The notes beneath the pieces were generated by a model that worked only from the letters and a program-made list of their open reading frames with translations, had not been told where the DNA came from and searched no databases. From Clostridia bacterium (GTDB lineage: Bacteria > Bacillota > Clostridia > Saccharofermentanales > UBA5734), in contig SABL01000006.1 in assembly GCA_009928985.1 (NCBI GenBank), positions 1 to 52,980 of the forward strand: DNA of 52,980 bases. Reading direction: 5' to 3'. The stretch's first letter is position 1. Each line of letters opens with the position of its first letter. A program made the position numbers and the translations under genes. Shown piece by piece: positions 15,904 through 24,535 of this stretch.

Positions 15904-16947
15904 CTAACACGCCAAAATAGTCCAGGCCAGGCGGAAAAGTCCAGCCACGCCCGCCGAAACCAGGGCTGAAGCTGGAACCGTGACCACCCAGGCTGCGAGA
16001 ATCCCTTTTGCAACTTGCCAATTGACAGCCTTGAAGCGGACTGCTGCCCCAGTACCCATGACGCTGCCGATAACGACGTGTGACGTCGAAACCGGTGCAC
16101 CGAGAAAAGTTGCCACCAGCAATGAGCCTGCTGCAGCCAATTGAGCATTGAATCCGTTGATCGGCCGGACCTGGAAAATCCCGCGGCTGAGGGTCCGGAT
16201 GATTGGCCAGCTGCCAAATAAGGTGCCAAAGAAAATGGCCAGTCCGACTGCCGCCAGTTGCCACGTGTCTGAAATGGTCAAAGAAACACTGGAAGCTAGA
16301 CCTGCCAGAGCCAGGATACCCGAAATTTTCTGGGCATCGTTGCTGCCATGACCGAATGAAAGCAGCAGCATCAGGGGCATCTGGGCCCGATTGAGCCAGT
16401 GGTTGAGGGAATAGTGTGCGCTGGCCAATAGATGTTTGCTGGCTTTCTCCAGGAAAAAGGCTACCACAAAACCAATCAGCGGAGATAATATCAGGGCAAT
16501 AAAAACCCCGGCGACGCTCCGGGTCAGCGAAGGGTCGGCTGCTTTCAGTCCACCGAGCCAGTGGATGCTGTCAGGGCCGGCAAAAGCCAGACCGGCTCCG
16601 ACACAGCCACCAGTCAGGGCATGAGTGGAACTGGAAGGCAGTCCCAGCCGCCAGGTCAGAAAATTCCAGGTCAACGCACCCAGGACAGCTGCCAAGAGAA
16701 TGGGAAGCAGCCGGCTGTCTGAAGCTGGAATCCGGATCAGCCCTGTGATTGCACGCGAAACTGCCTGGCCGCCCAGAATGGCACCCGCTAGACTGGCCAT
16801 AGCTGACAAGGTGACCGTTATCCGCGGAGATGCAGCCCTGCTGGCTATGAGGGTTGCGACGACCGCACCGGCATCATGCAAGCCGTTGGTTAAGGCAAAC
16901 ACCAAAGCGGCAACCCAAACCAGGATCAACATGACTAGGGGCAGCAT
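15904..16947 (-). CDS. Inorganic phosphate transporter, PiT family
   Basis: This 347-residue polytopic protein imports phosphate with a cation. It carries the PiT repeat twice: FALTNGLHDAGAVVATLI near the N-terminus and LSFGHGSNDAQKISGILA in the second half. Other typical parts are GLPSSSTHALTGGCVGAGLA and GAPVSTSHVVIGSVMGTGAA. Length is within the short bacterial PiT class. GGGGGA lies about 9 bases before the ATG. It follows the nupQ-like permease by 46 bases with no visible terminator, so read-through from the nucleoside transporter is possible. Confidence 0.95.
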   Translation of the reverse strand: MLPLVMLILVWVAALVFALTNGLHDAGAVVATLIASRAASPRITVTLSAMASLAGAILGGQAVSRAITGLIRIPASDSRLLPILLAAVLGALTWNFLTWRLGLPSSSTHALTGGCVGAGLAFAGPDSIHWLGGLKAADPSLTRSVAGVFIALILSPLIGFVVAFFLEKASKHLLASAHYSLNHWLNRAQMPLMLLLSFGHGSNDAQKISGILALAGLASSVSLTISDTWQLAAVGLAIFFGTLFGSWPIIRTLSRGIFQVRPINGFNAQLAAAGSLLVATFLGAPVSTSHVVIGSVMGTGAAVRFKAVNWQVAKGILAAWVVTVPASALVSAGVAGLFRLAWTILAC

Positions 16948-16993
16948 CTGGCCAGGTCCCCCGTTAGCCGTGCATCCTGGATCGGTCCTATGC

Positions 16994-17986
16994 TCAACGC
17001 GATCCCTTGTCGTATGGGATGCCTTCGGCTTTGGGTGCTCGTGATTTTCCTGATGTGAAAACCAGGATGATCATGGTGACGATGTAGGGCAGCATCTGGT
17101 AGATATATTGGGAATATTTGATCCCCGAAAAAGTCGGCAGGAAAGGGATGCTGCCGCTGTAAGATCCGATGACCCGGAACAAGGCAAAGAACAGGGCTGC
17201 GCCAAAAATGCGCACAGGGTGCCAGTTGCCAAAAATCATCACAGCCAAGGCAAAAAAGCCATATCCAGCGACTGTCGATTGGAAGCCCGATCCGGCAGCG
17301 ATCGTAAAGGCCAGACCTCCGATACCAGCCAGGAAACCCGAGATAGCGACCCCGATGTAACGCAGGCGATACACATTGATGCCCACGGAGTCTGCTGCAT
17401 GGGGATGTTCGCCACAGGCTCGCAGGCGCAGGCCAAAGCGGGTTTTGAAAATGACAAAGACCGTCAATGCCAGAATCACCAGGGCAACGGGGGTTGTCAG
17501 ATAGGTGCTTTTGAAGAACAAGGCATCAAAAAATCCTGGTGCCTGCCTGGGTGGAAGGCCTATCGTATCGCGCGTTATCTTGATCCAAGTCGGGATGTTG
17601 ATCGTGGTCTGGCCCTGGCCCTGGATAGCCCAGGTCAGGACGATGGCAAAAGCCGGGGCGAAGAGATTGAGCGCGGTGCCGCCGATGGTCTGGTCTGCTT
17701 TCAAGCTGACCGAGGCGACAGCCAGCAAGAGTGAAAAAATCGCACCGGCCACAGCACCAATCGCCATGGCACCGAGCATCGCCAGCTGGGGATGGTCTGG
17801 CCCCCAGCCAGCCTTGTCAGCTGCACGCAGGAACAGGCTGCTGAACAAGGCCCCAATGATCATGATCCCTTCGAGGGCGATGTTGATCGTCCCGCTGCGT
17901 TCACTGAACATGCCGCCCAGGGCCACCAGCAACAAAGGAATCGCAAAAATGATGGTTGCACTGATGATATCGGCCAGGATGATCAT
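16994..17986 (-). CDS. nupQ: Nucleoside ABC transporter permease (NupQ-like)
   Basis: This 330-residue inner-membrane permease of the BPD_transp_2 type has eight or more hydrophobic segments. FAIPLLLVALGGMFSERSG and NIALEGIMIIGALFSSL at the N-terminus are characteristic of BMP-family transporters, and LRACGEHPHAADSVGINV is the conserved cytoplasmic loop contacting the ATPase. Its start overlaps the previous permease by 4 bases. With its neighbours it forms a complete importer, most likely for purine or pyrimidine nucleosides as in nupNOPQ of B. subtilis. Confidence 0.92.
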   Translation of the reverse strand: MIILADIISATIIFAIPLLLVALGGMFSERSGTINIALEGIMIIGALFSSLFLRAADKAGWGPDHPQLAMLGAMAIGAVAGAIFSLLLAVASVSLKADQTIGGTALNLFAPAFAIVLTWAIQGQGQTTINIPTWIKITRDTIGLPPRQAPGFFDALFFKSTYLTTPVALVILALTVFVIFKTRFGLRLRACGEHPHAADSVGINVYRLRYIGVAISGFLAGIGGLAFTIAAGSGFQSTVAGYGFFALAVMIFGNWHPVRIFGAALFFALFRVIGSYSGSIPFLPTFSGIKYSQYIYQMLPYIVTMIILVFTSGKSRAPKAEGIPYDKGSR

Positions 17987-19113
17987 GAAGCCACCTCCTC
18001 CTGTTCGCCTGGTTTTGCTTCTGATTGGGCCAGCTTGTGCAGCTGCTTGCGGACGAGGCCCTTCAACAGAAGTGAAAAGGCACTCAGGTAAATAATTACA
18101 GATATGATGATGTCAATGATTTCCTTGGCATACTCCGGCTGCATGGCTTCACCCCCGACCTGGATATAAGAGATGAAGAGGGCGCTGAAAATGATGCCCA
18201 GGGGATTGGATGTCGCCAGCAGGGCAACCGGAATACCGTTGAAACCCATGGCAGGCAGAATTTTCTCGATGGTGTACTGCGCGGTTCCGCTCAGGTAATA
18301 GATACCGCCACCCAACCCGGCAAAGGAACCGGCAATGATCATCGACAAGACTATGTTGCGCTTGGCATTGATCCCGGCATATACACTGGCGTTGCGATTG
18401 TATCCGCACGCTTTGAGCTCGTAACCGAATATCGTCCGGTTGAGGATCATGTAACTTAGTATGGCCAGCAGGACAGCGATGAAAAAGCTGATATTGATGT
18501 AGGAAGATCCAAAGACGCGGTCCAGGCCCCCTTTGGGAATGATCGCTCCCGGATTGGCTGCAGCCATGTTGGCCGTGCGGTCCGGGTTCGATGCGCCATA
18601 GTAATCTGCCAGGACTCTCGGAATATTGGCCAGCAGGACATTGACCAAAAACAGGCCGATCCAGTTGAACATGATCGAGGTGATAACTTCATTGACATTG
18701 AAAAAGGCCTTGAAAAGACCCGGCATGGCACCCCAGATCGCACCGCCCAGCATGGCAGCCAGAAGAGCAGCCCACCAGGGAAATTGCCAGATGATGCCTG
18801 TATAAAGGGCAAAGAATGTTCCCAGCATATATTGGCCCGAAGCACCAATGTTGAAAAGGCCGGTCTTGAAGGCAAAGCCGACGGCAAGGCCTGTCATGAT
18901 CAATGGAGCAGCCTGGTAGAGAACCTTGGAGAATTTGCCAGCCGAACTCAATCCGGCAAACACAATCTGGCTGAAGCCGTAGAGGGATTTGCCAGGGTTG
19001 AACACAATCAGCAAGATCAGACCAAAGATCAGACCAATCCCGATCGCCGCGACCGATGCCAGCAAACTGTCAAAACCTGGTTTCTGGATGAGTTTCCTGA
19101 TTCTGGCCATCAT
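17983..19113 (-). CDS. nupP: Nucleoside ABC transporter permease (NupP-like)
   Basis: This 376-residue partner permease has a cytoplasmic N-terminal tail and about nine hydrophobic segments. GLAVGFAFKTGLFNIGASGQ is the family signature, FNVNEVITSIMFNWIGLF follows, and LKACGYNRNASVYAGI is the ATPase-coupling loop. The basic C-terminal tail ends KPGEQEEVAS. It overlaps the ATPase gene and the second permease by 4 bases at each end, so the three are translationally coupled. Substrate by family is nucleosides; the exact one cannot be read from sequence. Confidence 0.92.
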   Translation of the reverse strand: MMARIRKLIQKPGFDSLLASVAAIGIGLIFGLILLIVFNPGKSLYGFSQIVFAGLSSAGKFSKVLYQAAPLIMTGLAVGFAFKTGLFNIGASGQYMLGTFFALYTGIIWQFPWWAALLAAMLGGAIWGAMPGLFKAFFNVNEVITSIMFNWIGLFLVNVLLANIPRVLADYYGASNPDRTANMAAANPGAIIPKGGLDRVFGSSYINISFFIAVLLAILSYMILNRTIFGYELKACGYNRNASVYAGINAKRNIVLSMIIAGSFAGLGGGIYYLSGTAQYTIEKILPAMGFNGIPVALLATSNPLGIIFSALFISYIQVGGEAMQPEYAKEIIDIIISVIIYLSAFSLLLKGLVRKQLHKLAQSEAKPGEQEEVAS

Positions 19114-20693
19114 AAGCGCTGTCCTTTCCGGGCATTATCTGCGCTGACTTCGCTGGAAACAGAGCCTTCCGGCTGGCTGCGGCGAGCACCGGCCATATAC
19201 AGGCCCAACGTTTCGACCGTTGTTTCGCGCGGTTTGAATTCACCGACAATAGAGCCCTCGTAAAGGACCAGGATCCGGTCGGACACGTTCATGACCTCAT
19301 CGAGTTCGAGCGAGACAAGAAGGACTGCCTTGCCGGCGTCCCGCTGGGCCACCAGTTGGCTATGAATGTATTCAATCGCTCCAACATCCAGGCCGCGAGT
19401 CGGTTGAATGGCCACCAGCAATTCCGGATTTTTATCGATTTCCCGGGCGATGATTGCTTTTTGTTGATTGCCGCCTGACATGCTGCGGGCAATCGTGCTG
19501 GGTCCCTGTCCGGCCCTGATATCATATTGGCCGATCAGGGTTTTGGCATAAGCTTGGACTTCATCTTGCCTGATGAAGCCGTTGTGCTGGAACTCGGGTT
19601 CCCAATAGCGCTGCAGGACCAGGTTGTCCGCCAGGTTATAATCGAGGATCAGGCCATACTTGTGTCGATCCTCGGGAATATGGCTGATGCCAAGACGGGA
19701 TCGCTGGCGAATGCTGGCCCGGGAGATGTCATGTCCCTGGAGCTGGATCGAACCGGCAGTGATTTTCTCAATTCCTGTCAAGGCATAGACCAATTCACTC
19801 TGGCCATTGCCTTCAATCCCCGCCAGACAGACAATTTCACCAGCCCGGACCTGGAAAGACACGCCTTTGACAGCGTTGTTTTTGTGCAGCTTGGACGGTA
19901 CAACCACGTTTTCAACTTCCAGTACCGTTGCTCCCGGCTTTTGGTCCCTTTTTTCGACCTTGAACTGGATGGGCCGGCCGACCATCATGCGGGATAGTTC
20001 CTCAACAGTCGTATCCTGGATGTTGACCGTGCCGATGCATTGCCCTTTGCGCAAAACGGTGCAGCGATCTGAGACCTCCATGATTTCGTTCAGCTTGTGA
20101 CTGATGAAAAGGATGGATTTGCCTTCAGCCTTGAGGCCCCGGATGATCGCCATCAATTCCTTGATCTCCTGGGGGGTCAGGACGGCGGTTGGCTCATCGA
20201 AGATCAGGATCTCGTTGTCGCGGTAAAGCATCTTGAGGATCTCGACTCGCTGCTGCATGCCAACCGTAATGTCCTCAATCTTGGCGTCAGGCTCGACACT
20301 GAGCCCATATTTCTGGCTCAGCTCGACAACGCGCCGTCTTGCATCCTGATACTGAAGCACACCGAACCGCGCCGGTTCGACTCCCAGGAAAATGTTTTCC
20401 AGCACAGTAAAGACCTCGACCAGCTTGAAGTGCTGGTGGACCATGCCGATCTGCAGCTCATTGGCATCATTGGGGTTATTGATCTGAACGACCTGGCCAT
20501 TTTTGCGGATCACACCACGGTCTGGCTGGTACAAGCCAAAGAGGATGCTCATCAACGTGCTTTTTCCAGCCCCGTTTTCACCTAGCAAGGCATGGACCTC
20601 GCCTCGCCGCAACTGTAAAGTCACCCGGTCATTAGCCAGGACACCAGGGAATTCCTTGGTGATGTTTTCCATTTCAATGATGTAATCGCTCAT
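19110..20693 (-). CDS. nupO: Nucleoside ABC transporter ATPase, two fused domains (NupO-like)
   Basis: This 527-residue protein has two ABC ATPase domains. The first has GENGAGKSTLMSIL (Walker A) and ILIFDEPTAVLTPQE, with a variant signature (DITVGMQQRVEILK). The second has GIEGNGQSELVYAL in place of a canonical Walker A, SMSGGNQQKAIIAREI as signature and PTRGLDVGAIEYIHSQL. This asymmetry is normal for BMP- and sugar-type importers. The ATG at 20693 is preferred over GTG at 20699 because GAGG lies just upstream. It is separated from the lipoprotein gene by a strong terminator-like hairpin. Confidence 0.93.
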   Translation of the reverse strand: MSDYIIEMENITKEFPGVLANDRVTLQLRRGEVHALLGENGAGKSTLMSILFGLYQPDRGVIRKNGQVVQINNPNDANELQIGMVHQHFKLVEVFTVLENIFLGVEPARFGVLQYQDARRRVVELSQKYGLSVEPDAKIEDITVGMQQRVEILKMLYRDNEILIFDEPTAVLTPQEIKELMAIIRGLKAEGKSILFISHKLNEIMEVSDRCTVLRKGQCIGTVNIQDTTVEELSRMMVGRPIQFKVEKRDQKPGATVLEVENVVVPSKLHKNNAVKGVSFQVRAGEIVCLAGIEGNGQSELVYALTGIEKITAGSIQLQGHDISRASIRQRSRLGISHIPEDRHKYGLILDYNLADNLVLQRYWEPEFQHNGFIRQDEVQAYAKTLIGQYDIRAGQGPSTIARSMSGGNQQKAIIAREIDKNPELLVAIQPTRGLDVGAIEYIHSQLVAQRDAGKAVLLVSLELDEVMNVSDRILVLYEGSIVGEFKPRETTVETLGLYMAGARRSQPEGSVSSEVSADNARKGQRL

Positions 20694-20713
20694 GGTCACC
20701 TCGGTAGTTTGTG

Positions 20714-20745
20714 CGAAAAGGCTAGACGTCAGTCTAGCCTTTTCG
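20714..20745 (-). terminator. Perfect hairpin between binding lipoprotein and ATPase genes
   Basis: CGAAAAGGCTAGAC (20714-20727) and GTCTAGCCTTTTCG (20732-20745) form a perfect 14-bp stem with a GTCA loop. Read leftward the 3' arm carries CCTTTTCG. It lies 30 bases after the lipoprotein stop and 20 bases before the ATPase start. It probably acts as a partial terminator that keeps lipoprotein mRNA in excess over transporter mRNA. Confidence 0.75.
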
Positions 20746-20775
20746 ATTCAGTGCACAATGGTTCGAGGCTGCCTG

Positions 20776-21864
20776 TCAGCCCTGATAGTCGACCGTGCAG
20801 ACGCTGACCGCTGGTTGTGTGTCGATGACATTGGACACAGCCAGGGAGCCCGACTGCATGTTGCCAAAGAGCGTATTGTATGCATCGACAGTGAACTTTG
20901 TCAGGCGCCAGCTGTTGGCTGCGGTGGGCAGGCCGACGCAGTTTTCAGCTGCGCCGAGAACGGCTGTTTTGCCAGAATGCTCCGCATCCCAAGTGCCCTT
21001 GTTGGCATACAGGGAACCCAGTGCGAGCTTGACGGATTCGGTCAGGCCTTTCATGGCCGAGGTGATGATGGTCGGGGATTCTGCGGACTGGTCAACGTCA
21101 ACACCGATGACCTTGCCACCGGCGGCGTCTGCCGCAGCTGTGGCACTCAGGTAGATGCCGCCGCCACAGGCGAAAACGACCTCAGTCCCTTCGGTGTACC
21201 AACCGGACATTTTCGTCTTGATGTCATCATTCGGTGCGAACACGCCGGAATACCAGTATTTGATTTCGACAGTGCCAGGCGCGAGCCCCATTTCCTGGGC
21301 GGCGGCCTCGGCACCCTGGACGTAGCCATAGCCGTATCGGACAACAGCCGGCACAGCCATGCCGCCTAAAAAGCCAAGTTTGGTATAGCCATCCATGACA
21401 GCGGCGTAGCCAGCCAGATAACCGGCCTGCTCCTCACGATAGAGGATGTTGTGGACATTCGGGGAGGTTTTATAAGTCGAATAGTCCGGGGTATGAGGTT
21501 CTCCGTCGAGCAGCAGGAAATTGACTTTCGGGAATAGGTCCTGAACCTCATAGATGGCTTCTTCAAAGAGATATCCAGGACAGACGACGGCCTTGGCCCC
21601 CTTGTCGATGGCAGTCTTGATCGTTTCGACCCGGGCTGCTGTCGAATCTTCACTCGGCCGGTAATAGGCATAGGTGATCTTGTTGGCTTCGGCATAATCT
21701 TTGACGCCGTTCCAGGCCCCTTCGTTGAAGGATTTGTCGTCGATGTTGCCAACGTCGGTGACGAGGGCGATTTCATAAGTATCTTTCGGCTTGCAGGCCG
21801 ACAGCAACGCAGCGGTGGACAGAACCAGGGACAAGACAAGAACCAGAACCCAGAACTTCTTCAT
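20776..21864 (-). CDS. nupN: BMP-family nucleoside-binding lipoprotein
   Basis: This 362-residue substrate-binding protein of the BMP (PnrA-like) family has a lipoprotein signal peptide with lipobox LLSAC and conserved IALVTDVGNIDDKSFNEGAWNG at the start of the mature domain. A ligand-region DGEPHTPDY follows, then GYGYVQGAEAAAQEMG and VIGVDVDQSAESPTI-type motifs. The protein is anchored outside the membrane and delivers nucleosides to the permeases. The ATG at 21864 has GGAGG 8 bases upstream; a longer frame to 21927 adds a non-signal stretch. It heads the operon. Confidence 0.95.
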   Translation of the reverse strand: MKKFWVLVLVLSLVLSTAALLSACKPKDTYEIALVTDVGNIDDKSFNEGAWNGVKDYAEANKITYAYYRPSEDSTAARVETIKTAIDKGAKAVVCPGYLFEEAIYEVQDLFPKVNFLLLDGEPHTPDYSTYKTSPNVHNILYREEQAGYLAGYAAVMDGYTKLGFLGGMAVPAVVRYGYGYVQGAEAAAQEMGLAPGTVEIKYWYSGVFAPNDDIKTKMSGWYTEGTEVVFACGGGIYLSATAAADAAGGKVIGVDVDQSAESPTIITSAMKGLTESVKLALGSLYANKGTWDAEHSGKTAVLGAAENCVGLPTAANSWRLTKFTVDAYNTLFGNMQSGSLAVSNVIDTQPAVSVCTVDYQG

Positions 21865-21925
21865 GTAGTAATCCTCCGAATAATGATGATAATCTGATGA
21901 ACTGGGGTGTAAACCCTTGCTTATC

Positions 21926-21934
21926 ATTTTAGCA
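21926..21934 (-). promoter_or_regulatory. Possible extended -10 promoter of the nup operon
   Basis: On the minus strand TGC-TAAAAT (TGn plus a 5/6 match to TATAAT) lies about 60 bases before the lipoprotein ATG. No good -35 is visible at 17 bases, so the extended -10 would have to carry the promoter. Confidence 0.4.
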
Positions 21935-21985
21935 CAACTTATATAAATCAGCTCGCAAGAAGATTGGTGATCTTATCCAATTCTT

Positions 21986-22732
21986 TCATGTTTTAGCCGG
22001 GCCGGACAGGTCTATGATCCAGGCAGCGGGTATCTGGTTTTCGATGATGATGCGTGCCAGATTGAACCAGCTGTGGCAGCTGTCCAGTACGACTGAGTCT
22101 CCTGAGACGATAGCGTCCTGACCTGAAAGACAGGCATCTGCATTGCTGACGAGCTCAACAGTGACAGGGGTTTTGAAATGGAGGGCACGCTCAAGGATGC
22201 GTGATTTCAATCGACCTGAATTTGAAACCGGGGCATCCAGGAAAAAATGGACAAATTCCACGGGCCCTTGGTCAAGCTGGCCCAGGATCAGGTCGATGGC
22301 CTGATCCGTCTGCGGGATCAGACGATAGGTTCCGCGCAATCCAGCCAAATCCCGGAAAACACCATCGCGACCCAGGAAGACAGGACTGCGCGACAGGGCC
22401 ACTTCCAGAAGGATGATCTGGTTCAAGCCATCCACCAACACCTGGCGGTCTTTCAGCTCAGATGGATCTGCCTGTTTGTCTCCTCTGGCCAGGTAACGGC
22501 TGGTTGGATCGGTGCTGCGCAGCAAAGCCATGGTCTGGCGGGAGTCGAGCTGATAATGGCGGCTGACCAGGTCAAGCGCCCCCGGCTTGGCGTAGCTGCG
22601 GTCCAGAAGCCACTGCAAGTCATCCTGTGCTTCTCCCATGCGGGCCAGCCCGGCACCAGTGAACAGATCGTTGTCACCCGGGTCGAATCCGCGGCGAGGG
22701 CGTGGGACAATATCAGAAAATTGGCTGTCCAT
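21986..22732 (-). CDS. DUF434 / DUF5616-type protein
   Basis: This 248-residue soluble protein has an N-terminal DUF434-like helical part (RPRRGFDPGDNDLFTGAG, LQWLLDRSYAKPGALDLVSR, YQLDSRQTMALLRS). A DUF5616-like domain follows, with LVDGLNQIILLEVALSR, FLGRDGVFRDLAGLRGTYR and FFLDAPVSNSGRLKSRI. The Asp-rich motifs look like those of a PIN/Toprim-type nuclease or nucleotide-binding fold, but that is inference; the family role is not known to me. GGGAGG lies 10 bases before the ATG at 22732; another ATG at 22750 is possible. It is divergent from the LytTR gene. Confidence 0.75.
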   Translation of the reverse strand: MDSQFSDIVPRPRRGFDPGDNDLFTGAGLARMGEAQDDLQWLLDRSYAKPGALDLVSRHYQLDSRQTMALLRSTDPTSRYLARGDKQADPSELKDRQVLVDGLNQIILLEVALSRSPVFLGRDGVFRDLAGLRGTYRLIPQTDQAIDLILGQLDQGPVEFVHFFLDAPVSNSGRLKSRILERALHFKTPVTVELVSNADACLSGQDAIVSGDSVVLDSCHSWFNLARIIIENQIPAAWIIDLSGPAKT

Positions 22733-22904
22733 CTCGTTCCAGCCTCCCATTCAGAAAGCTACCTTAAGCTTAGCACAGTGTTCGTTCCTTTCCTTCGATT
22801 CGCACCCCGACTTTCATACCACTGACCCACTGGAATCAACCACTCGCCGTCAGCCTCTATTCGTCAGAAAAAATTGCACTACAATGGAACTGTGAGGTAG
22901 CCGG

Positions 22905-23372
22905 ATGCGAGTGAAAATTGAACCCATAGCCGATGGCCAGCCAGAAGAAGTCGTGATCTACTGCAGGAGCATCACGCCTGAGATCGAAACCTTGGCCAGA
23001 CAGTTGCAGGCGCTTGGGAAACCAAGATCATCGATTGCCTTTTTCAAAGGTGACGAGCAGCACTATCTGTCTCTGCGTGAGATCTTGTTCTTTGAGACCG
23101 ACAGCGAAAGAGTTTTTGCCCACCAGGCTGAGGACTCATTTGAAGTCAGACTCCGGCTTTATGAGGTGGCAGAGAAACTACCAGGTTATTTTGTCCGGAT
23201 CTCGCGATCGACCCTTGTCAACATCCTCCAGATCAAGTCTATCCAGAAAGGCCTGACCGGCGTCAGCCAGATCGCCTTCCGTAATTCCCGCAAAGAAGTC
23301 TATGGGTCGCGGATGTATTACCCTTTACTGACCCAGAAAATGGAAGAGAGGCATTTATATGAAATCATTTGA
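22905..23372 (+). CDS. LytTR-domain DNA-binding regulator
   Basis: This 155-residue regulator lacks a receiver domain. Residues 1-45 are a short unassigned N-terminal region. The LytTR DNA-binding domain follows: LSLREILFFETDSERVFAH, then FVRISRSTLVNILQIKSI, and a closing RKEVYGSRMYYPLLTQKM. Stand-alone LytTR proteins of this length usually neighbour a membrane protein that controls them, and here the next gene overlaps by 14 bases. GAGGTAGC lies 7 bases before the ATG. Regulation of a wall or membrane stress response is a reasonable inference from the LiaF-like partner. Confidence 0.92.
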   Translation: MRVKIEPIADGQPEEVVIYCRSITPEIETLARQLQALGKPRSSIAFFKGDEQHYLSLREILFFETDSERVFAHQAEDSFEVRLRLYEVAEKLPGYFVRISRSTLVNILQIKSIQKGLTGVSQIAFRNSRKEVYGSRMYYPLLTQKMEERHLYEII

Positions 23373-24060
23373 AAAAGTTCTATGGCCTGTCCTGATCCTG
23401 GGCAGCGGCATCCTGCTCCTGCTCAAAGCTTTCGGCATCGGAGAGGAATTTGGCACTTTCCGAGTCATAGGCAGCCTGATCCTGCTTGGTATTTCCCTGG
23501 CCAGCCTGATCCGCTACCAGTTTTTCACCTTTCTCGTCCCGCTGTCCCTGATCGCCTATTTATGGCGCTTCCAGCTTGGCATTGCGCAAATGGATGTGCG
23601 GCTACTGTTGCTCGCGGCTTTGATCCTTTCCGTTGGTCTTTCCCTCCTGTTCCGAAAAAAATCCAGTTCCCACTGGCACAATCCGAATCAGGACAGCTGG
23701 ACAAAATCGACAGAGATTGTCAACGAGGATGAAATGGTGACCATCGATGCCAGTTTTTCGGAACAGACGAAGTACATTCACGCCAGCAATTTGAAAAAAG
23801 TCCAGATCAGCAGCAATTTCGCCTCGGCCAAAGTCTATTTCGACCAGTGCCAGGTCAGTCCAGAAGGTCTTGAGATCAACTTGAATGTGCATTTTGCCGG
23901 TGTAGTCCTGATGGTGCCAGCGAACTGGCGGATCCAGAGCCAGGCCTCGGTTTTTGCGGCTGAAATCAATGATGAGACGAGGCAAGGTCCGGACGTTGTC
24001 TACCTGGTTCGCCTGACAGGCAACGTCAATTTCGCCGAAGTCAAAATCCGCACAATCTGA
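23359..24060 (+). CDS. LiaF-like membrane protein (wall-stress type)
   Basis: This 233-residue protein has four hydrophobic segments in its first 100 residues, ending in FRKKSSSHWHN. A soluble C-terminal beta-helix-like domain of the DUF2154/LiaF_C kind follows (VTIDASFSEQTKYIHASN, VQISSNFASAKVYFDQ, VHFAGVVLMVPANWRI). In Bacillus, LiaF inhibits a two-component system; here the overlapping partner is a LytTR regulator, so this is likely the membrane partner that holds or releases it. GAGG lies about 9 bases before the ATG. The exact signal is unknown. Confidence 0.87.
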   Translation: MKSFEKVLWPVLILGSGILLLLKAFGIGEEFGTFRVIGSLILLGISLASLIRYQFFTFLVPLSLIAYLWRFQLGIAQMDVRLLLLAALILSVGLSLLFRKKSSSHWHNPNQDSWTKSTEIVNEDEMVTIDASFSEQTKYIHASNLKKVQISSNFASAKVYFDQCQVSPEGLEINLNVHFAGVVLMVPANWRIQSQASVFAAEINDETRQGPDVVYLVRLTGNVNFAEVKIRTI

Positions 24061-24181
24061 AACCAGAAAACAGTAATCAGTCAATTTTCATCTAATTTGA
24101 TCATTTTATAAGTATAAACAAATGGCCAGACGCACGTTGAAAGGAGTATACTGATAGCAGGATCACAAGAGAGGAGTGCAG

Positions 24182-24535
24182 ATGATGCAAACGATCACTC
24201 TTTTCAACGAACACGTCGGCAAAGCTGATTACACGATCGATGCCCGGATCGATGAAGGATCGTTACGGATTGTCGGCCACGACCAGGGGCCTGACATCAT
24301 CAAGCTCTACGGCGAGTCTGAACATGATTTTTCATACACCTTCACACCGGAACGGACTCGATTCCTGCACTACAGGCTACGTCAGGATTATTTATCTGAT
24401 AATGACCTGCTGACACTGGTGCGAAAGCTTTTCGGTGGCCCGGATGGTGAGAAAAAGCTGCGCCAATACTGCCGCAGCCATAACATCCCTTTTGAATTCC
24501 ACGATTCTGTTGAATCCATCGACCAGATGTTCTAG
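24182..24535 (+). CDS. Small protein of unknown function
   Basis: This 117-residue soluble, acidic protein has no membrane segment and no family that I recognise. Visible features are a beta-rich N-terminal half (QTITLFNEHVGKADYTID, LRIVGHDQGPDII, EHDFSYTFTPE) and a helical C-terminal half (LLTLVRKLFGGPDGEKKLRQ, DSVESIDQMF). GAGGAG lies 5 bases before the first ATG and 8 before a second adjacent ATG. It stands alone behind the LytTR/LiaF pair with its own 120-base leader. The end overlaps the convergent coiled-coil gene by 4 bases. Confidence 0.75.
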   Translation: MMQTITLFNEHVGKADYTIDARIDEGSLRIVGHDQGPDIIKLYGESEHDFSYTFTPERTRFLHYRLRQDYLSDNDLLTLVRKLFGGPDGEKKLRQYCRSHNIPFEFHDSVESIDQMF

